From Crocosphaera sp. UHCC 0190 (GTDB lineage Bacteria; Cyanobacteriota; Cyanobacteriia; Cyanobacteriales; Microcystaceae), in contig NZ_JAYGHP010000002.1 in NCBI RefSeq assembly GCF_034932065.1, positions 417,315 through 481,314 on the forward strand: a DNA stretch of 64,000 bases, in the 5' to 3' direction. The notes under the pieces are model-generated. The model was not told where the DNA came from and ran no database searches. It was given only the letters and a program-made list of their open reading frames with translations. The position numbers and the translations under genes are program-made. The stretch's first letter is position 1. Every line of letters begins with the position of its first letter. This document shows positions 36,438 to 44,181 of this stretch, one piece after another.

Positions 36438-37886
36438 TTAACCCCGATGCCAAGTCGTAACGCCTCCAGGTTGATCCACCAATATAATACCTTGTTCTTT
36501 CAACTCATCTCGAATGCGATCGCCTTCTGCAAAATTCTTGGCTTTTCTGGCTGCTTTTCGTTGTTCAATTAAGTTCTCAATTTCAGCATCACTTAACCCG
36601 TTACTCGGTTCAGTTTTAAGCTGTGTTTGATCCGCTTCTAATCCTAAAACTTGAGCTAAACTAACTAAAGTATGCCATTGTTTCTCTAATAGTTCGGCAG
36701 AGGTTTCTGTTTGTCCTTGATGGGTTAATAAATTACCTTCTTTGCGTAATTCTTTGGCCATTTCAAACAAAACTGCTAAGCCACCCGCAAAATTAAAATC
36801 ATCATCAACTATCTCTTGAAACCGTTGGATAAACTCAGGTAATAACTCAGAATCATCTACCTTAAACCCTAATTGTTGACCATATTGATAGCCAAATAAT
36901 AACCCTTCTGATAAGGTATGCCAGCCATTAGTTACTGCTTCTAACGCTTCATCAGTAAAGTCTACAGGTTTGCGATAATGAGCTTGTAGAATAAATAACC
37001 GTACCGCCATTGGGTCAATTTTAGCTAATAAGTCCCGAATAGTTGTAAAATTGCCCAAAGATTTCGACATTTTTTCCCCACCCACCTTAACCATGCCATT
37101 ATGTAACCAATAACGGGCCAAAGGTTTACCTGTGACTGCTTCTGACTGGGCGATCTCATTTTCATGGTGAGGAAAAATCAAATCACTGCCCCCCACATGA
37201 AGGTCAATAGTTTCTCCTAACCTCTCTCTTACCATTGCAGAACATTCAATATGCCATCCTGGCCGGCCTTTTCCCCAAGGAGAGTCCCAAGCTGGTTCCC
37301 CAGGTTTCGCTCCCTTCCACACCGCAAAATCTGCGGGGTCTTTTTTCTTACTTGCTTCGGGGTCTTCTATTGCTACTCTACCACTGGCCCCCGCTTGTAA
37401 ATCTTCTAATTTGCGGCCAGAAAGCTTACCATAGCCTTTAAACTGATGCACATTATAATAAACATCTCCCTCTGAAGCATAAGCATATCCTTTCGCTTCT
37501 AACTCCGAGACTAACCGTTGAATACCATTGAGGGTATGGGTAGCGCGAGGGTAAGCGTCTGCTTTTTGTACACCAAGGCGTTCCATATCTTCAAAATACG
37601 CCTCAATAAATCGTTCTGATACCGCTTCCATGGTTGTATTTTCTTTTCTTGCACGGTTTAATATCTTATCGTCAATATCCGTAAAATTCTGAATATAGTT
37701 AACTTCATAACCACGCCATTGTAAATAACGGCGTACCACGTCCCAAACAATACAGGTTCTCGCATGACCCAAGTGACAATAATCATAGACTGTAATGCCA
37801 CAGCAATACATCCTCACTTTACCTTGTTCAATGGTGGTAAAGGGTTCTTTTTTACGGGTAATGGTGTTGTATACGGTTAGTGTCAT
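36438..37886 (-). CDS. cysS: Cysteinyl-tRNA synthetase
   Basis: A 482-aa class I synthetase. The HIGH-type motif is HLGHARTCI and the KMSKS motif is GGEKMSKSLGNFTT. Zinc and substrate residues appear in MYCCGITVYD, WHIECSAM and DLIFPHHENE. The C-terminal anticodon-binding helix region (IENLIEQRKAARKAKNFAEG) is complete. A short tandem repeat begins four bases upstream of its start codon. Confidence 0.98.
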   Translation of the reverse strand: MTLTVYNTITRKKEPFTTIEQGKVRMYCCGITVYDYCHLGHARTCIVWDVVRRYLQWRGYEVNYIQNFTDIDDKILNRARKENTTMEAVSERFIEAYFEDMERLGVQKADAYPRATHTLNGIQRLVSELEAKGYAYASEGDVYYNVHQFKGYGKLSGRKLEDLQAGASGRVAIEDPEASKKKDPADFAVWKGAKPGEPAWDSPWGKGRPGWHIECSAMVRERLGETIDLHVGGSDLIFPHHENEIAQSEAVTGKPLARYWLHNGMVKVGGEKMSKSLGNFTTIRDLLAKIDPMAVRLFILQAHYRKPVDFTDEALEAVTNGWHTLSEGLLFGYQYGQQLGFKVDDSELLPEFIQRFQEIVDDDFNFAGGLAVLFEMAKELRKEGNLLTHQGQTETSAELLEKQWHTLVSLAQVLGLEADQTQLKTEPSNGLSDAEIENLIEQRKAARKAKNFAEGDRIRDELKEQGIILVDQPGGVTTWHRG

Positions 37887-37889
37887 GTT

Positions 37890-37920
37890 CAGTTATCAGT
37901 CATCAGTTATCAGTCATCAG
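37890..37920. repeat. Tandem repeat AGTTATCAGTCATC
   Basis: Two complete copies of the 14-base unit, plus edges, directly upstream of cysS. It is followed by a looser variant (GCTGATTACTGTTGATCATCAGG). Such TCAGTTATCAGT arrays are common low-complexity DNA in cyanobacterial intergenic regions. Confidence 0.8.
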
Positions 37921-37968
37921 CTTTTTTATTGTTGCTGATTACTGTTGATCATCAGGTTGCACAAGGGT

Positions 37969-38033
37969 CATCCTTTCATAGATTAGGCGATCGCTTAACC
38001 ATTCCCTAATTATCGTAACAATATTTTGATAAT
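37969..38033 (-). pseudogene. 65-nt copy of an internal wecB segment
   Basis: Aligns without gaps to 39641-39705, inside the intact wecB gene 1.6 kb away, with nine differences in 65 positions. It has the same orientation and includes the TTAGGCGATCGCTTAA stretch and the terminal CGTAACAATATTTTGATAAT. It encodes nothing by itself here. It is the debris of a partial duplication or of an older wecB-like gene. Confidence 0.8.
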
Positions 38034-38085
38034 TGATAAAATAAAATCAGAATGTGTATCAAGTAATTTATTAGGAGTTGAATTC

Positions 38086-38544
38086 ATGAGTTCTATGGAT
38101 GGGACGACACAAACCCATGAGACAACTAAAATAAATCATCTTTATGAAACTGACTTTTTAGAGTGGACGATTCAACAAGCTCAAGCCTTAAATGATCATA
38201 ATATAAAAGCTCTTGATTGGGAGAACTTAAAAGAGGAGATAGAGGACTTGGGAAAGGAACAACTCCATGCTGTCAGTAGTTGGGTAAAAAGATTAATTGA
38301 ACACAAACTAAAACTAGACTATTCTTCTGAGAGTTATCCTCGCAATCACTGGAAAACTGAAATTAATAACTTTCAAGATGAAATTGAGAGACGATTAACA
38401 AAAACTCTCTTAAATAAAATAGACATAGACAAAGAATACGAAAGGGCGAAACGATTAGTTTTAAGTGAATATAAGTTAAACCTTCCTGAGCAATGTCCTT
38501 ATAGGTTTGAAGATTTGATGACAAGATTAAAAGACAATCAATAA
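38086..38544 (+). CDS. DUF29 family protein, copy 3
   Basis: A 152-aa DUF29 protein: LYETDFLEWTIQQAQAL, WENLKEEIEDLGKEQLHAVS, WVKRLIEHKLKLDY, HWKTEINNFQDEIERRLTK and CPYRFEDLM. The ATG at 38086 has a TAGGAG ribosome site. The frame also opens 20 codons earlier, but that part overlaps the region just after the copied wecB fragment and is not conserved in style. Confidence 0.88.
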   Translation: MSSMDGTTQTHETTKINHLYETDFLEWTIQQAQALNDHNIKALDWENLKEEIEDLGKEQLHAVSSWVKRLIEHKLKLDYSSESYPRNHWKTEINNFQDEIERRLTKTLLNKIDIDKEYERAKRLVLSEYKLNLPEQCPYRFEDLMTRLKDNQ

Positions 38545-38585
38545 TTGATTTAGCTAAACTCTTAAGAGTTTTAGTCTATTTTTTT

Positions 38586-38750
38586 GGCTCTCCCGACATC
38601 TTGGTATAAAATGTATAATCAGCTACAATACTTAAGATGGTGGGTTACGACGCGGATTAAAACTTATTAGTTTTTCATCAAAATCATAGCCGCGTCTAAC
38701 CCACCCTACGAATTATAAGCTTTACTTATCACCACAAGTACGGGAGAGCC
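38586..38750. mobile_element. MITE-like nested inverted-repeat element
   Basis: Outer ends GGCTCTCCCG (38586-38595) and CGGGAGAGCC (38741-38750) are perfect 10-base inverted repeats, with CTTG/CAAG continuing inward. Inside, GTGGGTTACGACGCGG and CCGCGTCTAACCCAC (about 38639-38708) form a second long inverted repeat. No transposase is encoded. The same end sequence is at 25231-25244. This is the architecture of a small non-autonomous element. Confidence 0.55.
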
Positions 38751-38935
38751 GTTTCGTAGCAGGTAGCTCATTTAATGTTCAATTGTCTGCTAATGCTGCT
38801 ACTGGGGTTATAGATAGCGATAATTCAAGTTTGATGTTCTCTTCTGCTACTCCTGTACCTGAACCTGAACCGCTGACAATGTTAGTGGGTGCAGGAATTT
38901 TAGGCATGGCTACTAAGTTAAAGAAAAAAGCTTAA
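38751..38935 (+). pseudogene. C-terminal remnant of a PEP-CTERM protein
   Basis: The frame ending in TAA at 38933-38935 reads AGSSFNVQLSANAATGVIDS, then VPEPEPLTMLVGAGILGMAT and KLKKKA. This is a typical PEP-CTERM sorting tail: the VPEP motif, a hydrophobic segment and a basic end. No start codon or signal peptide remains. The frame runs back into the nested inverted-repeat element on its left, so the gene was truncated there. Confidence 0.75.
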
Positions 38936-38962
38936 ATTGATTATTTTTTCTACAGGGATAAT

Positions 38963-39247
38963 TCATGAATTATCCCTACTTAATCTTTCCTTTTCTATCA
39001 GTTTTCCCGTAAGATATTTATGAAGGATACTAGACATCAGTTTTTCACAAGAAATCCCTTGTTCTTTTGCCTGAGTTTCTATAGATTTTAGGTCTTGAGT
39101 GGAAATATTTAATGTGATTTGTTGCTCATCTGTATTTTTTGCATAAAACTGTAATTGTTTTAATCTTTCTGGTGTTCCTTGGGATATCCATTCACCTGCT
39201 TCAAAGGATTGAATAATATCTTGTTCTTCTGGGCTAAATTGATTCAT
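38963..39247 (-). CDS. BrnA/CopG-like antitoxin
   Basis: A 94-aa protein translated after the BrnT-like toxin and overlapping it by 14 bases. The C-terminal part (ITLNISTQDLKSIETQAKEQ, then SCEKLMSSILHKYLTG) has the ribbon-helix-helix pattern of BrnA/CopG-type antitoxins. The N-terminal SFEAGEW fits those preceding the DNA-binding part. A good ribosome site (AGGAGA) drives it. It probably represses the operon. Confidence 0.75.
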   Translation of the reverse strand: MNQFSPEEQDIIQSFEAGEWISQGTPERLKQLQFYAKNTDEQQITLNISTQDLKSIETQAKEQGISCEKLMSSILHKYLTGKLIEKERLSRDNS

Positions 39248-39527
39248 TTTTGTTGTCTCCTATTAAATACTGTTTCGTTGCTTTGCGAGAGGGAATGATT
39301 GTTTTAAGGAAGATTTCTGATGAGTTTTCTACATAAGGAACAAGATAAGCATAGTTATTAAGTTTAACAATCATCATTCTTTGATTAGAATATTTAGACT
39401 GATTAGGGTGAATTAAATCATCGAGAATATCACCTCTTTCTACTGCTTTCACAATCATTTCAAATGAAACTCCTCTATCTATCTGCAATGTTTCATTTTT
39501 CTCCTCATTCCATCTAATTTGTTTCAT
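39234..39527 (-). CDS. BrnT-family toxin
   Basis: A 97-aa RelE-like RNase of the BrnT/DUF4258 type. The core WNEEKNETLQIDRGVSFEMI, then DDLIHPNQSKYSNQRMMIVK, YAYLVPYVE and FLKTIIPSRKATKQYL follows the BrnT pattern of beta-strands with Arg/Lys near the C-terminus. The toxin is first in the operon and the antitoxin second, as in known brnTA loci. No inactivating change is seen. Confidence 0.78.
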   Translation of the reverse strand: MKQIRWNEEKNETLQIDRGVSFEMIVKAVERGDILDDLIHPNQSKYSNQRMMIVKLNNYAYLVPYVENSSEIFLKTIIPSRKATKQYLIGDNKNESI

Positions 39528-39562
39528 AAATTAGGCTATCACTTAAGGATTAACTGCTTATT

Positions 39563-40675
39563 TTAATGAAGGTAACGTCGTACAATTTCTAAAATGCGAT
39601 CGCTTGCCTTTCCATCTCCAAAAGGATTAACCGCATTAGCCATCTTTTCATAGATTAGGCGATCGCTTAACAGTTCACTGGTGTGCGTAACAATATTTTG
39701 ATAATCTGTCCCTACTAACTTAGCAGTTCCCGCGTCTACAGCTTCAGGGCGTTCTGTTGTCTCTCGTAAGACTAAGACAGGTTTACCTAAACTGGGAGCT
39801 TCTTCTTGTAAACCCCCAGAATCTGTTAATAATAAATAACAACGTTGAATGGCCCCGACTAATTCTGCATAGTCCAAAGGTTCGGTTAAAAAGACTCTGG
39901 GATGGTTGCCTAACGCAGCTTGAATGGGTTCTCTGACCGTCGGATTACGGTGCATGGGTAATAATAAAGCAGTATCGGGAAACTTGTCTAAAATGAGGTT
40001 AAAACCTTTGAGAATATCTTGTAAGGGTTCGCCCCAATTTTCTCGTCGATGAACAGTAGCGAGTAAGACCCGATATTCAGTCCAATCTAACCCTTTAATA
40101 GCACATTGAGGCCGTTTTTCGGCAACGGTTAACAAAGCATCGATGACGGTATTTCCCGTTAAATGTACTTCTCCTGTAACACCGGAACGCCCTAAATTTT
40201 CAACCGCTAATTGGGTGGGGGCAAAATGTAACTGGGTGAGTTGAGAAATTAAGCGACGGTTAGCTTCTTCGGGGTAAGGGTTATAAATATTATCGGTTCT
40301 TAGCCCGGCCTCTACATGACCAATGGGAATTTGTTGATAAAATGCCGCTAAGGTAGCAGCAAAGGCGGTTGTGGTGTCTCCTTGAACAATGACACATTGG
40401 GGCTTAATTTTCTGAAAAATGCCCTCTAACCCTTGTAAACTGCGATAGGTGATGTCTGTCAGGGTTTGCCGGGGCTGCATAATATTTAAGTCTTCATCTG
40501 CGGTAATATCAAACAGTTCCATGACCTGTTCTACCATTTCCCGATGTTGTCCCGTTAAGATAACATGGCTATCAAATGCTTCTGAGTCACGAAACTTTTT
40601 GATCACCGGGGCGAGTTTTATGGCTTCGGGGCGGGTTCCTAAGGTAATACAAACTTTGTAGGGGGGTGAAGTCAT
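39563..40675 (-). CDS. wecB: UDP-N-acetylglucosamine 2-epimerase (non-hydrolysing)
   Basis: A 370-aa enzyme interconverting UDP-GlcNAc and UDP-ManNAc for surface polysaccharide. Typical motifs are ITLGTRPEAIKLAPVI, LTGQHREMV, VQGDTTTAFAATLAAFY, GHVEAGLRTDN, PEEANRRLISQLT, TVHRRENWG, LLTDSGGLQEEAPSLGKPVL and ERPEAVDAGTAKLVG. It is full length and intact. A 65-nt piece of its 3' part is copied at 37969-38033. No other sugar-nucleotide gene is adjacent. Confidence 0.97.
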   Translation of the reverse strand: MTSPPYKVCITLGTRPEAIKLAPVIKKFRDSEAFDSHVILTGQHREMVEQVMELFDITADEDLNIMQPRQTLTDITYRSLQGLEGIFQKIKPQCVIVQGDTTTAFAATLAAFYQQIPIGHVEAGLRTDNIYNPYPEEANRRLISQLTQLHFAPTQLAVENLGRSGVTGEVHLTGNTVIDALLTVAEKRPQCAIKGLDWTEYRVLLATVHRRENWGEPLQDILKGFNLILDKFPDTALLLPMHRNPTVREPIQAALGNHPRVFLTEPLDYAELVGAIQRCYLLLTDSGGLQEEAPSLGKPVLVLRETTERPEAVDAGTAKLVGTDYQNIVTHTSELLSDRLIYEKMANAVNPFGDGKASDRILEIVRRYLH

Positions 40676-40765
40676 GGGGAGAACAGTTGAAGACTTAATT
40701 TATTGTACAAGATTAGGGCTTATCTGAAATCCCTTAATATTTGCTCTACAAATGATAGACCAAAT

Positions 40766-41167
40766 TTAATTAAATCTAGGAAAAAAAACAGCAGGAGATA
40801 GATTAAAAAAATCAGCTAATTTTTGAATATGTTTCTTATTCAATTCTCGTTTGCCATTGAGAACATCAGAAACAATAGATTCAGTGTTAAAAACAGGAAC
40901 AAGGTCTTTTTGTTTTAGTCCCCTTTCTTCAATCAAAACCCTAAGCAATTCTACTCCATAAATATCAGGAATTAGATTTTGAGCTTGTTCATATTGATAA
41001 ATTAAAGTCCCTAATAGATCCAAGTAATCCTGTTCATCTGCCATCAATTCAGATTTATCTAAAAGAGAATTTACTCTTTCTTGCATGATCTCCAATTCTT
41101 CATCTGACTTAATAGTACGAGGTGGAAATTGCTGCAATAGTTCTCTATAGTAGTCTTGAGTTAGCAT
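40766..41167 (-). CDS. higA: HigA-type antitoxin (XRE helix-turn-helix)
   Basis: A 133-aa protein with a C-terminal helix-turn-helix: LRVLIEERGLKQKDLVPVF, ESIVSDVLNGKRELNKKHI and KLADFFNLSPAVFF. The helical N-terminus is as in cyanobacterial HigA homologues. It lies 97 bases downstream of a HigB toxin on the same strand, so toxin-first order as in classical higBA. It should repress the operon and neutralise HigB. Confidence 0.88.
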   Translation of the reverse strand: MLTQDYYRELLQQFPPRTIKSDEELEIMQERVNSLLDKSELMADEQDYLDLLGTLIYQYEQAQNLIPDIYGVELLRVLIEERGLKQKDLVPVFNTESIVSDVLNGKRELNKKHIQKLADFFNLSPAVFFPRFN

Positions 41168-41264
41168 AGCTTTAAAGAAATCAGAAAAATCTAGAGGAAG
41201 TAAAATTGGACAAGTTTGAATTTAATTAAGTTAATCGTTTAAATTAAGATTTAATTATGTAATT

Positions 41265-41570
41265 TTATTGACTATACCAGCTATCTTTTTTCCAGTTATT
41301 TTTATCATACTCAGCATGGGTTAATACCGCTCTGATAAAAACTTTTTGGTTTTGGAAGTCGATATAGGTGATTAGTCTATAGTTATTACCAGAAATATTG
41401 AAGACGGTAAAGCCACCAACCGGATCGGCTGAGGGAAATGTATTTTTTACATCCTCTTTGTGTTGCCACTGATGTTGTACAGTAAGCTTATACCAGTAGC
41501 GTAACCCGACTTCTGCTTCTGGGTGAATCTTCCAGAATTTTTTCAAGGTGGACTGTGTAATGATGTGCAT
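41265..41570 (-). CDS. higB: HigB-type mRNA-interferase toxin
   Basis: A 101-aa RelE-superfamily toxin of the HigB type: MHIITQSTLKKFWKIHPEAE, VKNTFPSADPVGGFTVFNIS, NNYRLITYIDFQNQKVFIR and AVLTHAEYDKNNWKKD. The terminal HAEYD...W pattern is characteristic. It cleaves ribosome-bound mRNA in known members. The reading frame is intact. HigA follows. Confidence 0.9.
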   Translation of the reverse strand: MHIITQSTLKKFWKIHPEAEVGLRYWYKLTVQHQWQHKEDVKNTFPSADPVGGFTVFNISGNNYRLITYIDFQNQKVFIRAVLTHAEYDKNNWKKDSWYSQ

Positions 41571-41806
41571 AAACCGTTATTTTTTCCTTTTTGATAAATC
41601 ATGGTCTTACTTCCTCTAGATTGTTAAACCCTAATATCTTAGCAAATTGCGAAGTTACTTGTCAAGCCTTTTGAACAGACGACTATCACCATAAAATACC
41701 GGAAAGAACTAATTAACACTCGACTGCCTAAAATAGTAATAAAGTTTAAGATAAAATCTAAGCATTCCTTCCGTCTATCCGTCGGGAGTTTCAGGTTAAA
41801 AAACCC

Positions 41807-42706
41807 ATGACAAAAAAGGCCCTCCTCTTAGTTAACCGTCATTCTCGCAAAGGTCAACATAACTTTGCTCAAGCGGTAGATATTCTCAATGATTTGGGAT
41901 TTGAACTGATCATCCTTCCCATTCAATCTGCTGAAGAATTACCGCAATTGGTACGTCAACACGGGTCAAAGGTTGATTTAGTTATTGTCGGTGGGGGAGA
42001 TGGAACTCTTAATGCGGTGGTGGATAGTTTGGTGGAAATGAGTCTTCCTTTAGGTATTTTACCCTTGGGAACGGCGAATGATTTGGCCCGTACTCTCAAT
42101 ATTCCCCTGGCCATTCCCCAAGCTTGTCGGGTGATTGCTGAGGGAAAATTGAAATATATTGATCTGGGTTGGGTTAATGGCAAACACTTTTTTAATGTGG
42201 CCAGTTTGGGGTTAAGTGTGCATATTACGGCAAAATTGTCCAAAGGGGCCAAACGTCGTTGGGGCATTTTAGCCTATGGGTTTACAGCATTACAAGTGAT
42301 TACTCAAACTCGTCCTTTTCATGCTTATATTGTCATTAATGGGGAAACTATTCATGTGAAAACTATCCAAATTGCAGTAGGAAATGGACGCTTTTACGGG
42401 GGAGGAATGGCTGTTGCAGCAGATGCAACCATTGATGACCAACGCTTAGATTTATATAGTTTAGAATTAAAGCATTGGTGGCAAATTTTTCCCCTTTTAT
42501 GGAAACTTCCTCAAGGACAACAGGGAAATTTACATTGGGTGAGAACTTTGGAAGGAGAATATCTAGAAATTCGCACTCGTAAGCGATTAGATATTAATAC
42601 CGATGGAGAAATTACCGCAGCAACTCCAGCAACTTTTCGGGTAATTCCTCAGAGTTTAGGGGTCTTGGTTCCTGGGAATTCCGGGTCTACCGAACCTAGT
42701 GTGTAA
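41807..42706 (+). CDS. YegS/DgkB-type lipid kinase
   Basis: A 299-aa diacylglycerol-kinase-fold enzyme phosphorylating a lipid alcohol. The nucleotide-binding motif is LVIVGGGDGTLNAVVDSL near residue 60, followed by PLGTANDLARTL. GNGRFYGGGMAVAADATIDD and INTDGE are also conserved. The last codons (GSTEPSV then TAA) come from the start of a dispersed 148-nt repeat at 42686, so the natural C-terminus may have been replaced by a few residues. No effect on the catalytic core is expected. Confidence 0.93.
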   Translation: MTKKALLLVNRHSRKGQHNFAQAVDILNDLGFELIILPIQSAEELPQLVRQHGSKVDLVIVGGGDGTLNAVVDSLVEMSLPLGILPLGTANDLARTLNIPLAIPQACRVIAEGKLKYIDLGWVNGKHFFNVASLGLSVHITAKLSKGAKRRWGILAYGFTALQVITQTRPFHAYIVINGETIHVKTIQIAVGNGRFYGGGMAVAADATIDDQRLDLYSLELKHWWQIFPLLWKLPQGQQGNLHWVRTLEGEYLEIRTRKRLDINTDGEITAATPATFRVIPQSLGVLVPGNSGSTEPSV

Positions 42707-42833
42707 AACTATTAAAAATTATCTACTCAAATCCTTAAGGGTTAAGCTATACAGACAAAGCCCGCGAAGGCGGGCCTATCATTAGGCTGTGTAGACAGCA
42801 TTTGTTATTATAGTATCAGGCTTTAGACTGTAT
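42686..42833. repeat. ~148-nt structured repeat (family C), copy 2
   Basis: Starts TCTACCGAACCT inside the last codons of the lipid kinase gene and ends CTGTAT. It matches 23406-23552. CCTTAAGGGTTAAGCTATAC and ACAGACAAAGCCCGC are nearly identical to copy 1. The inner stem is GCCCGC/GCGGGC here and ACCCGC/GCGGGT there: one base pair changed on both sides. Confidence 0.75.
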
Positions 42834-42871
42834 ATCGTTGTTTATTTTGCTAAAGCTGAGGGGCAAAAGTA

Positions 42872-42973
42872 TTAATCATCGTATCTTTTAGGGTCTTTTT
42901 TCGGCTTCTGAGTCCCCTCAAGGTTTTGTTTAGGTTTTTTGGATTCTTTGTTACCGTTTTTATCTTTTGACAT
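42872..42973 (-). CDS. 33-aa lysine-rich small protein
   Basis: Reads MSKDKNGNKESKKPKQNLEG and ends in KDPKRYDD. It is very hydrophilic, basic in the middle and acidic at the end. It has a strong ribosome site (CCTGGAG, seven bases before the ATG), which argues that it is translated. It follows the PII-like gene by about 60 bases on the same strand, in line with an operon containing the Psb34-like gene. The function is unknown. Confidence 0.55.
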   Translation of the reverse strand: MSKDKNGNKESKKPKQNLEGTQKPKKDPKRYDD

Positions 42974-43036
42974 GATAATTCTCCAGGTTTAATTAATTTG
43001 ATTTGAGTTAAAGAGTTGATCAGAGATTGTGAATTT

Positions 43037-43336
43037 CTAATCAAACAAACCGTCTACTTTTTGCCGGAAAGCAATCAAGGCATGATCGATTTCAAAGTGA
43101 TCTAGTTCGTCCAGTAATTGATCGGATTTCTCCGGTGTTACAATGGTTTTCACTTCAATATTCGTGTTGTAGCCAGCAATATCTCCCATACGCCTACCAT
43201 GACTACCTGCGCCCTGAGCAGGAATAACTGTGTAGCCGGAGACACCAACGGTTTGTAATAGGTGTATCAGACGATCCTGCAAATAGGTTTCACAGATGAT
43301 AGTAAAGAGAACACCCTGACTGATGTTTGAGGACAT
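43037..43336 (-). CDS. PII-like signalling protein
   Basis: A 99-aa ferredoxin-like fold protein resembling the PII superfamily: LFTIICETYLQDRLIHLLQT, VGVSGYTVIPAQGAGS, then IEVKTIVTPEKSDQLLDEL and DHALIAFRQKVDGLF. GVSGYTV...GxGS is the T-loop-leading block shared with SbtB-like and other PII-like proteins. Canonical GlnB C-terminal signatures are absent, so it is a divergent branch. No transporter (for example SbtA) is adjacent; its neighbours are a Psb34-like gene and a 33-aa gene. The ligand is unknown. A GAGGCAATT leader suggests a ribosome site. Confidence 0.75.
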   Translation of the reverse strand: MSSNISQGVLFTIICETYLQDRLIHLLQTVGVSGYTVIPAQGAGSHGRRMGDIAGYNTNIEVKTIVTPEKSDQLLDELDHFEIDHALIAFRQKVDGLFD

Positions 43337-43420
43337 AATTGCCTCCTCGTGTTGATAATGTTATTTTTGTCAATCTGCGGATATCTAAATCAACTTAAAC
43401 ACAACAGGAATTTGTTCTAT

Positions 43421-43720
43421 TTAGCTAACAGCAAACGCAACCCAAATCATGAAGGCAACGAATACCATTGCGATCGCCCCCTGTAATAGATAACGTCTTT
43501 GTTGATAGGGTGAAGGATAATCTGCGGGCTGCAGATCGGGTTCAACGGCGTAGTTATTGATGATCCCTTCATCGCTCACCGTATAGCCTTCTGCCAGGGG
43601 TTTATTAAGGGACATATTAACGTCATTGCCAGAATTCCTTGGAGCTTCAGCAGGAATTAACTCACTGCCATCGCTGGGAGGACGTGGAACTGCCCTTGTT
43701 TCTGTACTGTTATTGGGCAT
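43421..43720 (-). CDS. Psb34/ssl1498-type photosystem II assembly-related protein
   Basis: A 99-aa single-helix thylakoid protein. The C-terminal 60 residues match the ssl1498 family (light-harvesting-like, Psb34): EGIINNYAVEPDLQPADYPS, then QQRRYLLQGAIAMVFVAFMI and WVAFAVS. Psb34 binds PSII intermediates at the CP47 side. The ~40-residue N-terminal extension, rich in Pro, Ser and Asn, is longer than in the standard ~56-aa form. I use the ATG at 43720. An upstream in-frame TTG adds 17 non-conserved residues. Confidence 0.8.
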   Translation of the reverse strand: MPNNSTETRAVPRPPSDGSELIPAEAPRNSGNDVNMSLNKPLAEGYTVSDEGIINNYAVEPDLQPADYPSPYQQRRYLLQGAIAMVFVAFMIWVAFAVS

Positions 43721-44181
43721 AATTTTGTAACCTCGTCTTAAAGATACATTATAACACAAATTCAGGCACAATATCTGTCTTAAAAAATCTTCAAGAATGT
43801 CAAGATCATCTTATTTCCTTTTTTTAGCCTTTTTTTGCGTGAATTACTAAAAGAAGCTTTAATTAAAAATATATTTTTGTTTGTGTCCATAATTGATTAA
43901 GACATTTCAAAACTTGGGAAACTTGTTTAGATTTATCCCTATGCTTATAAGATAATCTGATTTATTATAATTTTTTATTTTAAATTACTGATGTTTAACA
44001 AAACCCCTCATTTTCGAGGTTTCGAGGGCAAATTCCCAAAAATTGGCTCACCTATTTGCAAGCTTTGAGGCTCCTATGATACAATAACAATGCAAAGTCT
44101 CAGGCTTGTTTTGACTAAAACTAGATTTAACCCAGACTTGTTGACTTTTATTACAAAATTAGCCAGTCAACTTTAACCCCT
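43721..44181. other. AT-rich intergenic region upstream of the Psb34-like gene
   Basis: About 460 bases with no gene. It should contain the promoter of the minus-strand Psb34-like operon. A small hairpin (CCTCATTTTCGAGG, about 44007-44020) and an imperfect inverted repeat CAAGCTTTGAGG...CTCAGGCTTG (about 44058-44107) lie nearer the dnaE stop and could serve as its 3' signal. Confidence 0.4.

Noticed and set aside
42850..43044. 64-aa minus-strand frame between the PII-like gene and the repeat
   Set aside because: It overlaps the better supported 33-aa frame (42872-42973), which has a strong ribosome site and typical small-protein composition.
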